NCBI RefSeq assembly: GCF_029931775.1
Contig: NC_079318.1
Location: forward strand, 57,638,659-57,702,658
Direction: 5' to 3'
Length of the DNA stretch: 64,000 nt
Source of the DNA: Euleptes europaea
Taxonomy: Eukaryota; Chordata; Lepidosauria; Squamata; Sphaerodactylidae
Under the pieces are notes generated by a model. That model made no database searches and was not told the origin of the DNA. It saw nothing but the letters and a program-made list of their open reading frames with translations. The first letter of the stretch is position 1; each line of letters begins with the position of its first letter. Of this stretch, positions 11,201 to 19,800 are shown one piece after another. Position numbers and translations under genes: made by a program.

Positions 11201-14200
11201 ATCCAAAGGGACGTTAGATGAAGAATATGTATTTCATCTATTCCTGGCACAACGTTTGCTTTTGCTATATTAAAGTGAATAATGCTGGCTATATTTTTTT
11301 TATAAATGTTACAAAATGTCTTTTCTTTTGAAGATTTATGGGCACAGGAGCCAATAACCAAGACAGTATTGAAAGAACTATGATGTATTATGGGACCCCT
11401 TTTATTCAAGAAGCAAATTTTCCTTTTAACCTGTTGCTCATGAACATTAAAGAAATCTCTGGAAGTAGCATTTTTGAAACAGTAGCTGCATGGATGAAGA
11501 ATATGCCACCAGGGAAATGGCCAAATTGGGCGGTAAGCTTCTGATCCAGGGGGATTAGGATAGTCTTTCACCTCACACAACAGAACTTTTGTTGGTATTT
11601 ATTAATTAATTGGTTAGCCCCACCCCCTTCCTCTAAGGCATCAGGATGGGATACGTGAAGAAATTTCATGTTTGTCCTCTTGCCTTGTTTATGAGGTAAA
11701 TTAGTTTGAGGTTAGATTAGAGGGTTGGTCTCTTCATGAAGAAGCTGGTTTGCAGCTGGGGGGTACAATTCAATCAGCAGGTGGAGGCACAGATCTCCTA
11801 AGGACCTTTTGCCAGCTTTGGGTGGTGTGCTACCTGCAGCCCTTCCTTGAGAGGCAAATTTGGCCAAATGCTCAAAACAAACAAACACAAGCGACTGGTT
11901 TCAGGACTGTGAGATGGTTTAATGACTGGGTTCATTGAATCAATGATGTGTTATCCTGGACTATGCCATAAGCCATTAAAGAACTGTGGCAAATAGACCC
12001 GTGTGCCACACAATCCAGCTCTATATTGGACAAGTTTGTAATAATCAGAATGATGCTGTTATTTGACGATTTGTGCGTCTTTCTATGCCTTTGTGTAATA
12101 AAATAAGGTACCCTGCTGTTCAGATTTAATTTTTTATTGCACAGAGGTTTTCAGCTTTGATAATTAGACTTCTTCTGACAAGACTGTTCCTTTGTATTTT
12201 AGTGACCTTAGAACAATTTGTTCCCTTTTCTCTGCATGCAGTGAAATCCCTTTTAGTGGAAAGCAATATTAAAATACTTTATTTCACATATTGAGCGGTG
12301 TGATTAAAAAGCATGTAAGTACTCAGTCAATATAATAAAATTACGAATGAACCTTTCCCCCTAGGAGCTATAATCTATCCAAGTACTTTTGAACATAGGC
12401 AATTGTAAAAAATGCCTACCTCCTTGAAAATGCCAACTTCATTAGTTTAAACAACCACCACGTTCTGCTGTAAGATATGGCCACTGTGGCTTTTATGGAA
12501 TCAATAACCTGGTCTTGTATCTAGCCCAAATATGTTGTTTTAAAAATTATTATTATTATAAACAAAGTTCTTTTTTATTTTAGGTTGGAGACCCTAACAC
12601 TGCTCGTGTCTCCTCTCGGATTGGAAAGGAATACATAAATGTCATAAACATGCTTCTTTTAACCCTTCCTGGAACACCTACTACATATTATGGTGAAGAA
12701 ATAGGAATGGAAGATACCCCATCACAAACTGTGAGTGAAATATTCTGTGAGTTCCAGTCCATCAGGGTCATGCAGTGGTTACAGCAGGGGGCCCCAACCT
12801 TTTTGAACATGTGGGAACCTTTGGAATTTTGAGAGGGAATATTTAGTGGCTTCTGAATGAGGCTCAGCCAAACCCCAAAAGTAGTGCCGGATTTAGATGA
12901 GGCCCTACGCTATTCCACTTGTGAGGCCCCTCCCAATCCCCCACCCTCACAACTAGAGGAAGATGAAAGAGTGTTTTAAACAAAATCCAGTGAAGCCAAG
13001 GATGATGACAGGTGTTTACAATTCCACAATTCACAATTCCTCTAAAGGACATAAGCTGTTGTTGTTAAATACTGTAGTGATTGAAAAATATATACTATAC
13101 ACCTTGGCCGGAGGCCCCCTAGCTTTTGAGGCCCTAGGCTTCAGCCTGCCAAGCCTATAGGTAAATCTGGCACTGCCCAAAAGGCTTCCACATGAAGCAG
13201 AGCCAAACACAATACCTTACCCTACACCTTGCAACAACAAAAAAAAATCACAGAAGGGGGAATAAAAATAAATGAGGGGAGGAATGGAGCAAGAGACTGG
13301 GGAATAAAAAGAAAGCTGAAGGGGAAATGAAACCACAGTCCTGGACACTCACCTTATAGTCTCACTCTGGCCTGATCTCTAGCATTCCGGATAAGAGATA
13401 CTCAACTTGTATTAAAAATGTAGATTGTGGCTTTGATTTAGGCTGACTTTACCTTTATTGACTTGATTGCACTGCTTTCATGGTGGCCCAGGTATGTGCA
13501 AAGTCTTCTTGCCACATGGATTGGCTTCCTGGCAAGTTGACAAACCACACAAGTGACCCCTGGCTCTTTGAGAGATAGTAACATGTATTTCGGTCAGGTT
13601 TTGCTTCAAATTAAAAGTAATGTCTGACAGATAAACTATTTAATTTATTTTACAATGAATAACATTGCCCCCCCTTTTTAGGCAACCTTTCCAGAAAAGT
13701 CACCCATGCAATGGGACAGCAGTCCTTATGCTGGCTTTACTGAGGGCAACTCAAGCTGGATCCCTGTCAACTCTGACTATCCAAATATAAGTGTGGATGT
13801 AAGTATGAAGGCTGTGGTTGTTTTGTCTCTTCTTCAAAAGGAAAAGGGAACAAATTGACATGACCAATTAGATTATTTTATTCATCAGGATGATTGCTTG
13901 AAATTAAAATCAAGATATTTAAAAACAAAGGGGAACAATTCAGCCCCTCACACATGCAAAAGTCCACGCAAAGCGATATCACAGCTATTTCTGTATCAGA
14001 GGGACTGGATGGTTTCTTGAATGGGCTAGCAAGTGTTTGACAAGTCATGCAGACAACCAATAAATTATTATTTATTATTTGATTTGATTTCTATTCCGCT
14101 CCCTCCCCTGCTGCAGAGGGACTTGGGGGGGTTTAACAACATATAACATATATGATTAAAATCCAATACATATATAAATACATACAATTAGTCAGATTAA

Positions 14201-15449
14201 AATAAATATAATATAATCTTAAAAACTCCAAGATGGCAAGTAAGCATTCCCTCTCATGGGGGAGGAATACATTCCCTCCCAGTCAATGCTGGCACTAGCA
14301 TTGCTGGGGGGGAGGGAGAGTTGACACATCTAGGGGCTTCCACCAGCTTCCTTGGGAATTAAACAGTCATACCTGCCTTTAGCAGTTTAATTTATCAGTG
14401 TGAGATCTAAATTTGCCTGCTCCCAAAAGCATGCATGTGCACATACCCTGAACAGAATATAAGATACCTACCCACATAATAAATACAATAATCATTGATA
14501 GAAGGAAAATTAGGTCATTTTTAATATGTCCTTCCCCCCCCCATTCCATTCCATAATACAGTAACATTTTAAAAACCCCAAATGTAAACAAATCTGCCCT
14601 TAACTCAACCTGAGAATGTACTTAGGACCAGAGGCGAGGGATATAAATTTGTCGAATGAAAAACAGTAATAAATAACTCACAGCCTTTCCTGTAAACATT
14701 ACTCTCCCCAGTTGATCAATGCATCCCTCCAATTAATCAACTAATGCTTTAGTTGATTTATCAGTTTGTTTTATTATGTTTTATTAATTATTGTGTTTTA
14801 TTATGCCTAGATGGCTAAATGATAAATATTTATAAGGGTCACTGGAACTGGATGAATGTTAAAAGCCAAGCAGCTAAAAATATTGTTCCTGGAGTAACAG
14901 AGAAATACTGGGAAATGGGGAATAAAGCACAGCAGGTAGCTTCACTGTAGTCAGAGCATATTTTTAGCATCTAAGAAACCACTCAGCATGGCAACCGTTA
15001 TGTTACAGGTTCAAAAGACCGACCCAGACTCTACACTCAACGTATATCGAGAGCTCAGTTCCCTTCGTGCCAATGAGCTTCCCATTCATAGGGGATGGAT
15101 GTGCTATATTTGGAATGACAGCAATGTCTTTGTGTATGTGAGAGAACTGGATGGCTTAGATCAAGTGTTTATGATGGTCTTGAATTTTGGAATGGAAACC
15201 ACAACTGATCTTCAGGCTTTGGATCTTGACCTTCCCTCAGAAGCTATTATAAAGCTAAGCACGAATGCTACCAATAGTGGTACAGTTACAAATACAAAAA
15301 CAGTCAAAACTGGAAGGGGTGAAGGACTCATCTTGGAATACAGGACAAGTAAGCCAGTCCACAATAAGGAAACTTTCAAGGAGAAGTGTTTTGTTGCAGA
15401 AAAGGCATGTTATTCCAGTCTCTTCAATTTACTCTACATGTACTGCTAA
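2050..15449 (+). CDS. SLC3A1: SLC3A1 (rBAT), exons 2-10; exon 1 outside window
   Basis: This is the heavy subunit of the b0,+ exchanger, a type II membrane glycoprotein that brings the SLC7A9 light chain to the apical membrane of kidney and gut cells for cystine and dibasic amino-acid uptake. Spliced exons (2050-2229, 3535-3689, 6454-6579, 8095-8214, 9631-9755, 11334-11532, 12584-12730, 13682-13798, 15009-15449) read as the alpha-amylase-like (GH13) ectodomain: [34 protein letters not shown] and the Cys-rich tail [11 protein letters not shown] ending in Cys. All exons have GT/AG borders, and seven of the nine match human exon lengths and phases. Compared with human, exon 7 gains one codon and exon 8 loses seven. 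The GH13 nucleophile, acid/base and third-Asp positions are Asn, Gly and Asn. The cysteine linking rBAT to its light chain is in exon 1, so it is not visible here. The gene is tail to tail with PREPL. Confidence 0.96.
2488..2775 (+). mobile_element. tRNA-derived SINE (MIR/CORE-like)
   Basis: The A-box-like 'tggtgtagtggttaagagc' and B-box-like 'gggtttgattcccc' of a tRNA-derived pol III promoter are visible. They are followed by 'gtgaccttgggctactcac', 'tgtctgttgtgggg' and a tail ending near 'agcatataaaaaccaactc'. Other copies are antisense at 19945-20253 and 51745-51990. It is a SINE, not a tRNA gene. Confidence 0.75.
3168..3380 (-). mobile_element. 5S rRNA-derived SINE (Sauria type), antisense
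   Basis: Read on the minus strand it has a 5S-like head (the complement of 'tctgacaagcatcaggctaa', 'ctgcttagcagttgagatct' and 'gtttcccatccaactgctaa'). It ends with the Bov-B-like tail around 'cataaatcagctgcaacttg'. It is quite diverged. Confidence 0.7.
3535..3689 (+). CDS. SLC3A1: SLC3A1 exon 3
   Basis: The 155 bp runs from phase 1 to phase 0, as in human. It encodes [20 protein letters not shown] and then [13 protein letters not shown] up to PPNNW. DLIPNH is GH13 conserved region I. The donor is GTGAGT at 3690. Confidence 0.96.
3880..4092 (+). mobile_element. 5S rRNA-derived SINE (Sauria type)
   Basis: The head 'gatctagtcagatctcagaa', 'actaagctagttggccctgg' and 'tacttggatgggagaccacc' matches the internal pol III promoter half of vertebrate 5S rRNA. 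It is followed by 'ggcaatggcaaaccacctct' and the Bov-B-like tail 'cataagtctgctgcaacttg'. The transition from 5S homology to 'accaaggaatgtcaggg' shows it is a SINE and not a 5S gene. Confidence 0.85.
5326..5353. repeat. (CA)n microsatellite
   Basis: An uninterrupted AC/CA dinucleotide run of about 28 bases. Confidence 0.95.
6454..6579 (+). CDS. SLC3A1: SLC3A1 exon 4
   Basis: The 126 bp is phase 0 to 0 (human exon 4 has the same length). It encodes [20 protein letters not shown], then [20 protein letters not shown] and IH. The block EQPDLNFRN is strongly conserved in rBAT and 4F2hc-like proteins. Confidence 0.96.
6580..8094 (+). other. SLC3A1: SLC3A1 intron 4
   Basis: The intron contains an antisense 5S-derived SINE (6985-7190) and a diverged repeat at about 7490-7660 with two 'aaatggctgccatgg' blocks, reminiscent of the hAT-like family at 61000-61333. 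Long overlapping open frames at 7400-7950 are not protein-like. Confidence 0.6.
6985..7190 (-). mobile_element. 5S rRNA-derived SINE (Sauria type), antisense
   Basis: From the plus strand it reads tail first: 'aaagtgccgtcaagtcacag', 'ctgacttatggaaacccc', 'gatggtctccc', 'gcttagcttttgagacctga', 'gagatcgggct'. This is the reverse order of the sense copies at 3880 and 25165. Confidence 0.8.
8095..8214 (+). CDS. SLC3A1: SLC3A1 exon 5
   Basis: The 120 bp is phase 0 to 0, as in human. It encodes [20 protein letters not shown], then [20 protein letters not shown]. In GH13 region II the human sequence reads DGFSLDAVKF with the nucleophile-equivalent Asp; here the codon at that place is AAT (Asn). Confidence 0.96.
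8215..9630 (+). other. SLC3A1: SLC3A1 intron 5
   Basis: It is mostly unassigned sequence. 9335-9420 carries a repeat also seen at 10325-10470 and 53590-53750, and includes a clean hairpin at about 9380-9416. The open frame that runs from 9097 into exon 6 is chance upstream of 9631. Confidence 0.6.
9335..9420 (+). repeat. Interspersed repeat with hairpin
   Basis: The arms 'cccccatctgcggat' and 'atccacagatggggg' form a stem with one mismatch and a 6-base loop. Flanking 'cccccaggtttgtagaaa' and 'tctacatggccccc' recur in diverged form at 10325-10470 and 53590-53750, so this is one interspersed family. Its class is unknown. Confidence 0.6.
9631..9755 (+). CDS. SLC3A1: SLC3A1 exon 6
   Basis: The 125 bp runs from phase 0 to phase 2, as in human. 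It encodes [20 protein letters not shown], then [20 protein letters not shown]. Nearly every residue of YSELYHD and [15 protein letters not shown] equals the human protein. The donor is GTAACA. Confidence 0.97.
10325..10470 (+). repeat. Interspersed repeat, copy 2
   Basis: It shares the order 'cacctgtggatatctgaatc', 'gccacattgac..ctaaacat' and 'gggggactcccaggtttgta' with 9335-9420 and 53590-53750. Confidence 0.55.
10480..10551 (-). mobile_element. Fold-back element, short copy
   Basis: 'ttggttcttgtaggt' is followed at once by its complement in 'cacacagcccggataaccta' and then 'caagaaccaatgaactctga' to 'gccttcgac'. Flanks 'aataaatggggg' (10466-10477) and 'aatacatggggg' (10552-10563) look like a 12-bp target duplication with one mismatch. 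It is the same family as 32084-32280 and 55079-55225, in opposite orientation and internally deleted. Confidence 0.65.
10580..11060. repeat. GC-rich imperfect tandem repeat (minisatellite-like)
   Basis: Units rich in 'ctgggagctgtggt', 'gcctggctgcattg', 'ctggcggcaaggct' and 'gatggtggtg' recur in degraded form. The composition keeps reading frames open on both strands (10571-11038 minus, 10804-11120 plus). The predicted proteins are Pro/Ser/Leu or Gly/Val rich and low-complexity, so no gene is called. Confidence 0.6.
11334..11532 (+). CDS. SLC3A1: SLC3A1 exon 7
   Basis: The 199 bp is one codon longer than human exon 7 and runs from phase 2 to phase 0. It encodes [20 protein letters not shown], then [12 protein letters not shown] and [14 protein letters not shown]. 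Human has FMGTEAYAESI; the Glu at the GH13 acid/base position is Gly here (GGA). Confidence 0.95.
11533..12583 (+). other. SLC3A1: SLC3A1 intron 7
   Basis: AT-rich sequence without recognised repeats or coding exons. A pyrimidine-rich tract before TAG at 12581-12583 is the exon 8 acceptor. Confidence 0.6.
12584..12730 (+). CDS. SLC3A1: SLC3A1 exon 8
   Basis: The 147 bp is phase 0 to 0. It encodes [20 protein letters not shown], then the GH13 barrel-end motif [20 protein letters not shown] and QT. Human exon 8 is 168 bp; the seven codons missing here fall after GEEIGM, in a surface loop. The GGPD Asp of human (third GH13 catalytic position) is Asn. Confidence 0.95.
12785..13240 (+). mobile_element. 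hAT-like non-autonomous element, interrupted
   Basis: It begins 'cagggggccccaaccttttt' and continues 'gaacatgtgggaacctttgg', matching the start of the element at 61000-61333. It is split at 12881 by the hAT element 12882-13175 and resumes 'aggcttccacatgaagcaga' at 13183. Its right end is eroded; the end given is approximate. Confidence 0.55.
12882..13175. mobile_element. hAT-type MITE with 8-bp target duplication
   Basis: The inverted ends are 'tagtgccggattta' (left) and 'taaatctggcactg' (right). They are flanked by a perfect 8-bp duplication CCCAAAAG at 12874-12881 and 13176-13183, the target-site length of hAT transposons. It is 294 bp and non-coding. Internal 'gaggccctacgct' and 'gaggccctaggct' are related near-terminal blocks. 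Confidence 0.85.
13682..13798 (+). CDS. SLC3A1: SLC3A1 exon 9
   Basis: The 117 bp is phase 0 to 0, as in human. It encodes [20 protein letters not shown], then [26 protein letters not shown] is the conserved link from the barrel to the C-terminal beta domain. Confidence 0.96.
13799..15008 (+). other. SLC3A1: SLC3A1 intron 9
   Basis: It includes an antisense LINE-like 3' tail at about 14060-14135 ('atttgatttctattccgctc') and AT-rich sequence. No RNA gene or further exon is seen. Confidence 0.6.
15009..15449 (+). CDS. SLC3A1: SLC3A1 exon 10 with stop codon
   Basis: It encodes [37 protein letters not shown] and the C-terminal [20 protein letters not shown] then Cys-stop (TAA, 15447-15449). This is the all-beta C domain of rBAT. 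The two cysteines of CFVAEKAC and the terminal Cys, which form intramolecular disulfides in the human protein, are all kept. Confidence 0.97.
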   Translation, partial: VQKTDPDSTLNVYRELSSLRANELPIHRGWMCYIWNDSNVFVYVRELDGLDQVFMMVLNFGMETTTDLQALDLDLPSEAIIKLSTNATNSGTVTNTKTVKTGRGEGLILEYRTSKPVHNKETFKEKCFVAEKACYSSLFNLLYMYC

Positions 15450-16620
15450 GTGGCATTAGCAGTTAATTCCAAGTTCATGCCTTGACAAATGGGGTGCATG
15501 TTCTGTGCTAGTCTTTCCACTAGACATAAATATGCCTCATCTCATTCAAATAAGTGTGTTAAGTGCCGTCAAGTTGCTTCTGACTTATGACGACCCTATA
15601 GATTAATGACCTCCAAGACGTCATCATTAACAGCCTTGCTCAGTTCTTGCAAACTGAGGGCCGTGGCTTCCTTAATTGAGTCAGTCCATCCCACGTTGTG
15701 CCTTCCTCTTTTCCTGCTGCCTTCAAATACATGTTGGCTTAATTCAGACTAACTCCAAACCACGGTTTGGTGCTAAATGAACAAGCCTGGGGGATCCTCA
15801 GCCTTGAATATTGCCTTCTTCCCTTGCACTCCACAATCTAATAAATTGTTTTCTCTTTTCCAGCAAATAGTTTTGATTTTGCACTTGCCCTATAAATTAT
15901 GATTGCAAACAGTTGGTGTAATAGATTTGATGCCGTGATCGGTGGACACAAGTATAGCAGGTCTTTCCCATCCCGCCCCCCGGCACTGCAGTACTTTTCA
16001 TACCCTAAGAAAGTTATTCCAGGAGTTGTGGGACCCATGTACGTTAACAGCCAAGTGAGTCCTTTGATTCCAAATACAAGCGTTTGGACCTAACTACCAA
16101 CTAATTGCATATGGATTGGGAGGCTGTATTGGGAAAAGAGAAGAGGGAAACTGTTTCCTTCTTCCTACTCCATCAGTAGAGTGATGCTGCCAGAAGAGTC
16201 ATAAAAGATGATTTCACCCCCTTTCCCTTCCCCAGTGCAGCCTCCTGACCAACATGGCCATTAGTACACATAAGTCTTGTAATACCAGGAATAACCTTTC
16301 CCTGGGTTAGAAATGAGTCTTCATGGGAAAGATCTGTGACTATCAGAGCCTTCTGCTGATGGATTGCAGGATCCAACCCTATGTCTGAACAAAGCCATAC
16401 AGCGATGGCACAATTGCTAACCATGAATCCCATTCCTGCTGTGTTGGTCATATTATTCTGGGACATAGCTGTCCTACTCATGGAATATTTCTTATAATTT
16501 ATCTAATGGACCATAAATGTACACTAAATTCTATCCTTCCCACGTCAACAAAACCAACGAAGTAAAACCTGGGGGATATCTTCTAGCACAAAGGAATTCA
16601 TTTCTAATTGTTGTTCTAAA
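15450..16620 (+). other. SLC3A1 3' UTR and gap to PREPL
   Basis: The SLC3A1 3' UTR starts here. An AATAAA at 15840-15845 followed by a T-rich stretch is a candidate polyadenylation signal (inference). A Bov-B-like fragment occupies 15548-15735. From 15880 to 16600 nothing is recognised. The two 3' UTRs converge in this stretch. Confidence 0.5.
15548..15735 (-). mobile_element. Bov-B (RTE) LINE 3' fragment, antisense
   Basis: 'taagtgccgtcaagttgctt', 'tgacttatgacgacccta', 'aacagccttgctcagttctt', 'ttgagtcagtccatccc' and 'cctcttttcctgctgccttc' are the complement of the Bov-B end, whose sense form encodes the GSRRRGR-type C-terminus. A sense copy lies at 62310-62490. Confidence 0.7.
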
Positions 16621-16800
16621 CATTAATTATTTTATTTAGTAAAAATAAGTTTGGAGGAGTCATCTGTTCCTAAGGAATCTGTTAAATTACAAATCATTAT
16701 TCTGAAATATTTCATCTGATGCTGTAACAATCATATGCGTTGCTTTCCATTCAGTCAAGCCTGTTTTATCACTCGAGTCACAAATTTGAGCTTCACTGAG
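16621..16800 (-). other. PREPL: PREPL 3' UTR with poly(A) signal
   Basis: On the minus strand, sequence downstream of the PREPL stop codon runs to an AATAAA at 16636-16631 (TTTATT on the plus strand). This is the first good signal after the stop, so a 3' UTR of about 0.2 kb is inferred; longer forms cannot be excluded. Confidence 0.5.
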
Positions 16801-16857
16801 TCATTCTTGCATGTCTATTCCAAGCTCATTGTAGAGGAAAGCGAGTTGAACGGCAAC
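16801..16857 (-). CDS. PREPL: PREPL last coding exon with stop
   Basis: It encodes [18 protein letters not shown] and TGA (16803-16801), starting in phase 0 after a TTTTAG acceptor. It aligns with human ITAQIKFLYEELGLDSTS; the human tail VFEDLKKYLKF is absent because of the early stop. Confidence 0.85.
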   Translation of the reverse strand, partial: VAVQLAFLYNELGIDMQE

Positions 16858-19800
16858 CTAAAACAATTAAAACGTTTGGTTAAAGATCAACAGACCTTTT
16901 TATAGTGCTTTGCACACTTCACAGGTATTTCCGGCTCTTTACAACACTGTTGCTGGTCCCCTTCCCATGCTATCCGTGCTCCTCTTACACTGCAGATAAT
17001 AATGTGGGTTTCTCCTGCAGTCCGAAGAGTAATCAAAGTTCTTCCTGCTCAATTCTCTTTAGAAAATGGCAGCTGCTGTAATGGGCTTTTCACTGAGACC
17101 AGAAAAGCTTCCTGTGAATTGAGCATTACTGTCAGGTATAACACAGCTTGTGGTCAGAACATAAGCAGCATCTCTGAAGCCGGTGTCACTAAATGCTTTC
17201 AAAATTGCTTTGCTTCCTTCCACCATAGCCCATGTATGAAGAAAGAGTGTGCATGCGTCCTATGTTAAATATCCTGTTTTCATGTAACTGAATTTTAACT
17301 CTATAGAAAATGCAATGATGAATTTTTTTTGCACATTTAGGTTTATAACTGTACAAAACCACACCCACTCACCCATACAAATACAGTGTGTATCCTGATT
17401 AGTGTATTACAACCGTAAGGAATATTGCCACTGTCACTACTGCTTTTTGCGGGCAAGTGTTGGAGAAGGCCTCCCTTCAGATATGGGTGCGGCATGACAC
17501 AAAGAGCCCAATACAAACACAACTCCTGTCTTCAGTAATGCTGAACAAGTGTCTGGATGGGGGGGGGGAGGGATCACTGTGTCTAACCCTTTGTGTCCCC
17601 TATCCTCCTTGATGAATGGTCATTGCTATCTATACCTACCAGTTTGGCTATGGCAGCACATACATTGTTTGGCTTTTAGTTCAGGATTTCCAGCCCAAGG
17701 AAGCATACAAATGGTATCTGTTTTAGAGTTTTTTTCTTCTGTTGAATTTGGGCCATAGCCTAAGAACTTATTGTGCATCAAATCTTTATAAATCTCTGTT
17801 TGAAGGTTCTGGTACTATAGAGATGAACAGAGGTATTATTTTTGCACTACTAAGACACTAATATTGTAGTTAGAATAATATAGATATGAAATGGATGATG
17901 TAAAACGAGCAAAGGTGTGCATTTGGCAAAGCTGAACCCCCCCCCCCGAAAAATACCTTATTGGGATTTTTCTGGGGTTTTCTCTCTTGAAAAAAATACA
18001 TGGTGATTTAAAGAGCGCTCAAAAGTGGATCCTGAATAAGGCAGAATTTTTTTTGGCATTTTTCAGGCTGCTTCAGCCCTGCACCCATTTTGTAAAAAGA
18101 TTGGGAGGAACCCCTCCCCCGCTTCTTCCCTCACGTGCTGGCTGGCTAGGTCTCGGAGGCGGCAGGCTGCTCAGAGCTGAACACTAGGCTCAGCCTGGCC
18201 AGGCCCAGCATTTCGCTCTATCCCCCCGCCACCTCCGAAGTCCACATGGATTTCAGAGGCGGCAGACAGCACAGCGCTGAGAGCTGGGCCTGGCTCTGTG
18301 CTGCCTCTGAGACCCACATGGACTTCGGAGGTGGCGTAGAATTTTTCAGGTTTGGGTTTAATAGACCTGAACATTTTTGAAAAAAGCTGGAACTCCCCCC
18401 TCCAATACCAGTATGGGGACATGACTTTTTTGGATTTTTCAAAAAATTCCGGGTCTATTAAACCTAAACTTGGAAAATACCGAAAAAATGGTGCACACCC
18501 ATTTTTTACACCCACAAGTGTAAATTTACACCCACGAGTGTAAATGTCTCTCTCTCACACACACAGATAAACACACTAGTTGGTCAAAAGCTATTTCTAT
18601 TCTTTATTGATATTACTGATGTCATGATCAATCTATACCTACCAATTCATACGCTTGTTTCTGACCATGACATGAATATTGGACGTTCAGCAAATGACAC
18701 TGATCTGCAGAATCCTGTCCTTATGAATGGGTTCACCAAATGTCCCACAACCATGTACCTAGCAAAAGCCTTATTTCTTTAGCGTTCTGGGAAATGTGAA
18801 CATAAAAATAGAGGAGCACAAGAACAGCCCTGCTGGATCAGACCAGTGGTCTGATCATCATCCTGTTTCACAGAGAGGCCAACCAGTTGCTCTGAAGAGG
18901 GAACCATCACGGCACAGAGGCCAAGGCCTTCTCCTGATGCGGCAATAGGACAGCAGGTTATGTGGCAAAGCGAAATACAATCCCATTTGGATGATTTCCA
19001 CAGAATCATTTTGTGATGGGTAAACAGTGAATATTCCTTTAATGAAGCTATGGGAGTGTGCTCTTTGGCTGGTCAGTCTGGGTGTCCAAGGAGACGAAGA
19101 AGGGATTGCATTCAGAGCTGGCTGGAAGGAGGGAGGGATGGATGGATGGCAGAGGGTTAAGCAGCAGTGAGGATATGTAGGGATGCTACCAAATTCACCT
19201 CTGATAGGCATTCACACTGGAATATGCGATTACAATCTGAGTTGTCTGTTCCACCAAACTGAAATGCATACCCATTCTTTTTACTCCTTTTCCATCATTG
19301 TGCCCCAGATTTTGCAGGAAGGTGTGCATTTGGATATGCATTATCATTACGGAGGGATAGACTGCAACACACTGAACACCTATCTATCCATCCATCCAGA
19401 CAGAACAATATATATGAACACATATATAATAAATATCAAAGTGTGCACATCATGTGCACATCCACACAAGATGTTCACTGAAATCCACACTGCATCATCA
19501 GAAATGCCACTCCATCCCTTCCATACTTGTTCAATTTTACTGCAGTAATGTTCCATTCCACACAATATACATACAACAGCAGGGACTGTTGAATTAAAAG
19601 CATTGTTAAGTTTATGTACAAATTATTCCTTAGATGTACATTTCCCTCAGGTCTCCATTTTATCCCCTAACTGGATAGCTATTTTCTCCACATTATGCAG
19701 AATAGATCTACGATTGTCTACGGGATTCTCTCGTCAATTAAAAAAAGTGTATAGTGATCATACCTGGTTTAAAGAATCTTCCCAAGAAGAAGTACAATGA

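Larger units (their letters stand above)
9756..11333 (+). other. SLC3A1: SLC3A1 intron 6
   Basis: The intron contains an interspersed repeat (10325-10470), a short fold-back insertion (10480-10551) and a GC-rich imperfect tandem repeat (10580-11060). The remainder shows no recognised feature. Confidence 0.65.
12731..13681 (+). other. SLC3A1: SLC3A1 intron 8
   Basis: The first half is a nested pair of hAT-type elements (12785-13240 and 12882-13175). The second half, 13240-13681, is plain AT-rich intron ending in a C/T-rich acceptor tract. Confidence 0.65.
16858..19763 (-). other. PREPL: PREPL intron
   Basis: It contains a GC-rich repeat block (17925-18500) and an antisense CR1 end (18785-18965). 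The stretch 16870-17900 has no recognised element. 19000-19760 is AT-rich with short 'atggatgg' runs and no exon. Confidence 0.6.
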
